A stretch of DNA of 53,744 bases. It comes from Acidimicrobiia bacterium (lineage in GTDB: Bacteria > Actinomycetota > Acidimicrobiia > Spongiisociales > UBA11373). Of this stretch, positions 50,320 through 53,744 are shown piece after piece. Position 1 is the stretch's first letter, and each line of letters begins with the position of its first letter. Position numbers and translations under genes: made by a program. The notes below the pieces were generated by a model. That model searched no databases, had not been told where the DNA came from, and saw nothing but the letters and a program-made list of their open reading frames with translations. The DNA lies in contig JAJCYA010000032.1 in NCBI GenBank assembly GCA_029263095.1, forward strand, positions 1 to 53,744, written 5' to 3'.

Positions 50320-52092
50320 TCAATCCTCGGTCACGATTTCGCCGCCCAGCAAGTCGATCACCAAACTCGCCGGATCGATCTCCGCCTCTCCCTCGTCTCG
50401 CAGCTGGTCTTTGTCCGGAGCCCGGTCAGGCTCGACGGAGTCAGTGCCGGCAGGAGTCGAATCGCTGTCGCCGACGCGGTACTCGATCTGGATTCGACCC
50501 CCGAGAGCCTCGGATGCGGCGGAAACGACGATGCTGTTCAATCGATCGTCTTCGCCCAATTGAGCGAGATGGAAGGGCAGATGGGCAGGCACCTCGAGCA
50601 CCAGTCGGTTGGCGTCGACTACCGCCGGACGAGCCTCGCGGAATAGAGCGTGGCGCCTCATTCCCGCCTCCTCGCGCACCCGAGCCATGATCGCCGGCCA
50701 TGCGGCATCGACTGACTCGAGCGAGAGGGACTCTGGACCTCCCTCAGCAACAGAGCCGCTCGGAGGCGGATCGACGGATCCTTGATCCTCCTCAGGATCG
50801 TCAGAAACCAGCGATAGCACCGCAGGTTCCTCCTCCGTGTCGGGTACGCCAACCTCCGCCTCTGAAACGACTGGCGCATCAGTCGATGGTGGAGCCGAAC
50901 CAGACGACGAGACAAGCGGCTCCCGTTCACCAAGGAGGCGGACACGCTCCTCGAGGCGGTCGATGCGCACCGCGAGAGAGGCAGCATCGGGAGCGGTCTC
51001 CGGTCGGGTCATCTGCAGGATGGCCAACTCGACGACGAGGCGTTCCTCGCGCCCATCACGCAAATCAACGAGAGTCTCGCCGAGCCTATTGATGCACCTC
51101 AACACGTCGCCCGGGCTGAGAGTTCGTCCGTGAACTCTCCACTCCTCGAGAACCTCCGCCGTCTCGTCGACGATCTCCTCGAGATTCGGTGCGTACTGAG
51201 CCAAGAAGACGCCACGCAAGAACTCGATCGAGTCGGAAACAAACCGGCGCAGATCCGTGCCCTCGGATGCGAGAGAGGCAATGAGCGCCAAACCGGCGGA
51301 TGCGGATTCGGTGGCTACTGCGTTCAGCAACTGTCCGAAGGCGTCGGTATCTGCGAGACCAAGGGCTCGGGTGACGCCGCGAGGCTCGACCTTGCCACCA
51401 CCGAGAGCCGCCACTTGCTCAAGCAGTCCGAGCGCGTCGCGGGCGCTGCCGGAGGCATGACGAACGATCAGAGCCAGACTGTCGTGACCGACTTCGAACC
51501 CCTCGGCCTGGGCCACGTTGGATAGATGATCGATGAGGGTTTCAGACCCGATTGGATGGAAATCGAATCGCTGGGTCCGGCTGCGAATCGTGTCCGGAAG
51601 CTTGTACGGCTCGGTGGTCGCCAACACAAAGTGTGCGTGCTCTGGTGGTTCCTCGAGCGTCTTGAGCAATGCGTTCGACGCGGCACGAGACAGCATATGG
51701 GCCTCGTCCAGGATGTAGACCCGTCTGGCGCCTCCGGCCGATGCCACAGTTCCCACGTTGGCCCTGATTTCACGCACGTCGTCGACCTTGTTGTGTGAGG
51801 CTGCGTCGAGTTCGATGACGTCCATCGAGGCACCCTCCATGATCCCGATGCACGATGCACACCTGCTGCAGGGCCCGCCGTCGGATCCCGGATCTGTGCA
51901 GTTGAGCATCTTGGCGAGAATCCGAGCAGTCGACGTCTTGCCGGTCCCGCGGGGGCCAGCGAAGAGATAGGCGTGGGCGACCCGGCCGGTCTCGACTTCG
52001 GATGCCAGCGTCTCGGTGACGTGGGCTTGGCCTACCACTTCAGCAAACCGCTGCGGGCGGTATTTGCGGTATAGGGCGCGGTACTCGGTCAC
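50320..52092 (-). CDS. dnaX: DNA polymerase III gamma/tau subunit
   Basis: The 590-residue clamp-loader ATPase has Walker A GPRGTGKTST near residue 46, a four-Cys zinc module (CTDPGSDGGPCSRCASC), Walker B YILDEAHML near 127 and the sensor-1 region LATTEPYKLPDTIRSRTQRF. Domain III follows to about residue 370. The rest is an acidic, Pro/Ser-rich linker and a tau-like C-terminal domain (about 455-530), which ends with a long acidic tail (DKDQLRDEGEAEIDP). GTG 52092 gives the conserved TEYRALYRKYRPQ start. No SRP RNA gene was seen beside it. Confidence 0.96.
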   Translation of the reverse strand: MTEYRALYRKYRPQRFAEVVGQAHVTETLASEVETGRVAHAYLFAGPRGTGKTSTARILAKMLNCTDPGSDGGPCSRCASCIGIMEGASMDVIELDAASHNKVDDVREIRANVGTVASAGGARRVYILDEAHMLSRAASNALLKTLEEPPEHAHFVLATTEPYKLPDTIRSRTQRFDFHPIGSETLIDHLSNVAQAEGFEVGHDSLALIVRHASGSARDALGLLEQVAALGGGKVEPRGVTRALGLADTDAFGQLLNAVATESASAGLALIASLASEGTDLRRFVSDSIEFLRGVFLAQYAPNLEEIVDETAEVLEEWRVHGRTLSPGDVLRCINRLGETLVDLRDGREERLVVELAILQMTRPETAPDAASLAVRIDRLEERVRLLGEREPLVSSSGSAPPSTDAPVVSEAEVGVPDTEEEPAVLSLVSDDPEEDQGSVDPPPSGSVAEGGPESLSLESVDAAWPAIMARVREEAGMRRHALFREARPAVVDANRLVLEVPAHLPFHLAQLGEDDRLNSIVVSAASEALGGRIQIEYRVGDSDSTPAGTDSVEPDRAPDKDQLRDEGEAEIDPASLVIDLLGGEIVTED

Positions 52093-52146
52093 AGAGGCGA
52101 TGGTAGGGAAGTCGTGAGCCGGGAGCCCCGAGTCCGAATGTCAGGG

Positions 52147-52204
52147 CCGCCCTCCGGCGGAAAGACCTCCGACTCCTCGACCTAGAGCGCGAAAATAATT
52201 CGCG
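52147..52204. promoter_or_regulatory. Two palindromes upstream of the double substrate-binding lipoprotein
   Basis: CCGCC/GGCGG (52147-52160) and CGCGAA/TTCGCG (52188-52204, loop AATAA) lie about 85-140 bases before the gene at 52290. The second is flanked by AT-rich bases, unusual in this GC-rich DNA, and could be an operator or part of the promoter. This is a visual call only. Confidence 0.3.
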
Positions 52205-52289
52205 TCCAGAAACCGCGTCGTCCTGAACCATTAGCCTGCATCCAGCGCGGGTGACTGCGCGACTATTGCCAAACATAGGAGTAAGGGAC

Positions 52290-53744
52290 ATGCGTGCACG
52301 CAGGCTGCTGTGGCTCGTGCTCGTCTTTGCGCTCGTGGTAGCTGCATGTGGGGACGACGATGCAGAGACCACCGAAGCCACGACGGCCGATACCACCACT
52401 ACGACTGCCGCCGCCGAGGAAAGTCTCACGAAGACTGAGGGCGTGTTGACGGTCGGCTCCGATATCCCGTGGCCACCGTTCGAGGACTTCGACGATGCAG
52501 GCAACGTCATCGGATTCGACCCGTCGCTCATCGAGGAGATCGCAACACGTATCGGCTTGACGGTCGAGTGGATCGACACCGATTTCGACACGATATTCAC
52601 CCAAACGGCAGTCGGTACGTTCGACGCCGTGGCCTCTGGAACGACCATCACGCCGGAGCGCGCCCAGCAGGTGAACTTTACGATTCCGTATTACAACGCA
52701 CAGCAGGCGCTGACGGTCAACACCGATATCACGCCTGGTCTGCGCAGCACCGATTCTCTCGGTGAGGGTCACTCGGTGGCAGTCCAGACCGGCACCACTG
52801 GTGCCGATTGGGCGACCGAGAACCTCGGCGCCAAGGGCGTCGATGTACGTGAGTTCCCCGAGGCTCCCGACACCTACAACGCTCTAGAAGCGGGCCAGGT
52901 AGACGGAGTGATCTTCGACGAGCCTTCGGCCGTTGAGGAGTCGGCAAACCGTGCCGGCCTCGAGGTAGTCGAGGTCATCACCACCAACGAGTTGTTCGGC
53001 TTTGCCGTCGACCCTGCTCGTGAGGCGCTGCTCAGCCAGATGAACGCCGCTCTGCAGGCGATGATCGATGACGGCACCTACCAGACGATCTACGACACCT
53101 GGTTCGAGGCTCCGGCCGGCAGCGTGAACTTCACGGCCCCGCCGCAAGCTGCGGTTGGTTCGGCTGAGTTCCCGATTCAGGTGCTGTATGTGCCGTCGGT
53201 GAGTGCTGAGGAGATTGTGGCCGGTGGTGAGTTGCTGGCTGTTGCTCTCAATGATGCGACTGGTCTGAACTTCGAGGTTGCGGTACCGACGTCGTATGCG
53301 GCGACGATCGAAGCGATGTGTGCCTCGCCTGAGAACACGATCGGGTTTATCCCGGCACTGGGATATGTGCTGGCGAACAACCTGTGTGGTGTGAGCCCGG
53401 CGCTCAAGTCGTTGCGGTTCGGTTACACCGAGTACTGGACTCAGTTCATTGTTCAGCGTGACAGCGAGATCGCGAGCTTTGAGGATCTTGCCGGAGCGAC
53501 GTGGGCGTATCCCGATGGTGGGTCCACCTCCGGGTTCCTGGTTCCGTCTGGCATGTTCCTCGCTGCGGGGATCGAGACCGGTGAAAGCTTCGAGGCTGGT
53601 GGCCACAGTGCCACGGCCCGTGCGGTCTACAACGGTGAGGCCGACTTCGGTACGACGTTCTACAGCCCGATCGTCGATCTCGACGGTACGCCGCTGTGGG
53701 ATGGCACTCTTGCCGATGCCGACATTCCGGCTGATCTGGTCGAG
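52290..53744 (+). CDS. Double substrate-binding lipoprotein (amino-acid type plus PhnD type), 3' partial
   Basis: The frame runs open to the window edge (485 codons seen). A lipoprotein signal (VVAACGDDD, lipid Cys20) and a Thr/Ala linker lead into two domains. Residues 47-275 form an amino-acid-type periplasmic binding domain (LTVGSDIPWPPFEDFDDAG, FDAVASGTTITPERA). Residues 293 onward form a PhnD-like domain (IQVLYVPSVSAEEIVAGGEL, then a segment with FEDLAGATWAYPDG). ATG 52290 has AGGAG upstream. Codon use shifts near 53155, after which G- and T-ending codons become common. It may feed one ABC permease with two ligands. Confidence 0.88.
   Translation, partial: MRARRLLWLVLVFALVVAACGDDDAETTEATTADTTTTTAAAEESLTKTEGVLTVGSDIPWPPFEDFDDAGNVIGFDPSLIEEIATRIGLTVEWIDTDFDTIFTQTAVGTFDAVASGTTITPERAQQVNFTIPYYNAQQALTVNTDITPGLRSTDSLGEGHSVAVQTGTTGADWATENLGAKGVDVREFPEAPDTYNALEAGQVDGVIFDEPSAVEESANRAGLEVVEVITTNELFGFAVDPAREALLSQMNAALQAMIDDGTYQTIYDTWFEAPAGSVNFTAPPQAAVGSAEFPIQVLYVPSVSAEEIVAGGELLAVALNDATGLNFEVAVPTSYAATIEAMCASPENTIGFIPALGYVLANNLCGVSPALKSLRFGYTEYWTQFIVQRDSEIASFEDLAGATWAYPDGGSTSGFLVPSGMFLAAGIETGESFEAGGHSATARAVYNGEADFGTTFYSPIVDLDGTPLWDGTLADADIPADLVE

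Noticed and set aside
52093-52289. SRP RNA gene next to dnaX
   Set aside because: The conserved tetraloop and GGAAGCAGC-type core are absent on both strands.

Overview
This window looks like chromosomal DNA from a high-GC member of the Actinobacteriota, probably an uncultured Acidimicrobiia-type lineage. The phylum call rests on a WhiB iron-sulfur protein, an actinobacterial GlnR-type orphan regulator beside two class I glutamine synthetases, DGPF/ECF42, DUF385 (F420-type) and DUF427 proteins, and secreted proteins with Thr-rich linkers. The class-level call is inference. There are no phage genes, IS elements or CRISPR arrays. I saw no classic GC-hairpin plus U-tract terminators.

Layout: 0.3-5.8 kb holds a DGPF/ECF42 sigma pair, a GAF histidine kinase, a two-gene ABC exporter and an F420-type reductase. 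5.9-9.6 kb is a nitrogen island: glnA diverging from glnA2-glnR, with an operator-like array of four 5-mers at exact 11-bp spacing in between. 10-14.6 kb holds an ALDH7-type dehydrogenase with RidA, an IscA-type Fe-S carrier diverging from an Mrp ATPase, and a tandem DUF427 protein. 14.7-18.6 kb is a minus-strand operon (NUDIX, metallo-beta-lactamase fold, two M23 peptidases). It diverges from selA-selB at 18.7-21.8 kb. whiB, an NfeD-type protein, a lone receiver, a CorC-type protein and a small-molecule kinase follow. 27-36 kb is a minus-strand envelope locus: a giant RND/MMPL exporter with an extra N-terminal domain, a PAP2-kinase fusion, a lipoprotein, a flippase-like protein and a metallophosphoesterase. 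36-42 kb holds a YqeG-type HAD protein, a lipoprotein, ftsH, tRNA-Pro(CGG), asd and lysC. 42-52 kb is mostly housekeeping: cyclophilin, PHP protein, histidine kinase, methylmalonyl-CoA epimerase, thiolase, glpX, a QTMAN-like glycosyltransferase and dnaX-ybaB-recR. The window ends inside an unusual lipoprotein that joins two different solute-binding domains.

Most operons here are tightly packed, with ATGA or GTGA four-base overlaps that imply translational coupling. The main non-coding novelty is a family of double-hairpin repeats at 12.1, 24.0 and 39.6 kb. One hairpin is conserved, while the other changes sequence but keeps its pairing. The strongest leads are this repeat family, the GlnR-type operator next to its likely regulator, the PAP2-kinase envelope operon with a degraded PAP2 active site, and the double substrate-binding lipoprotein.
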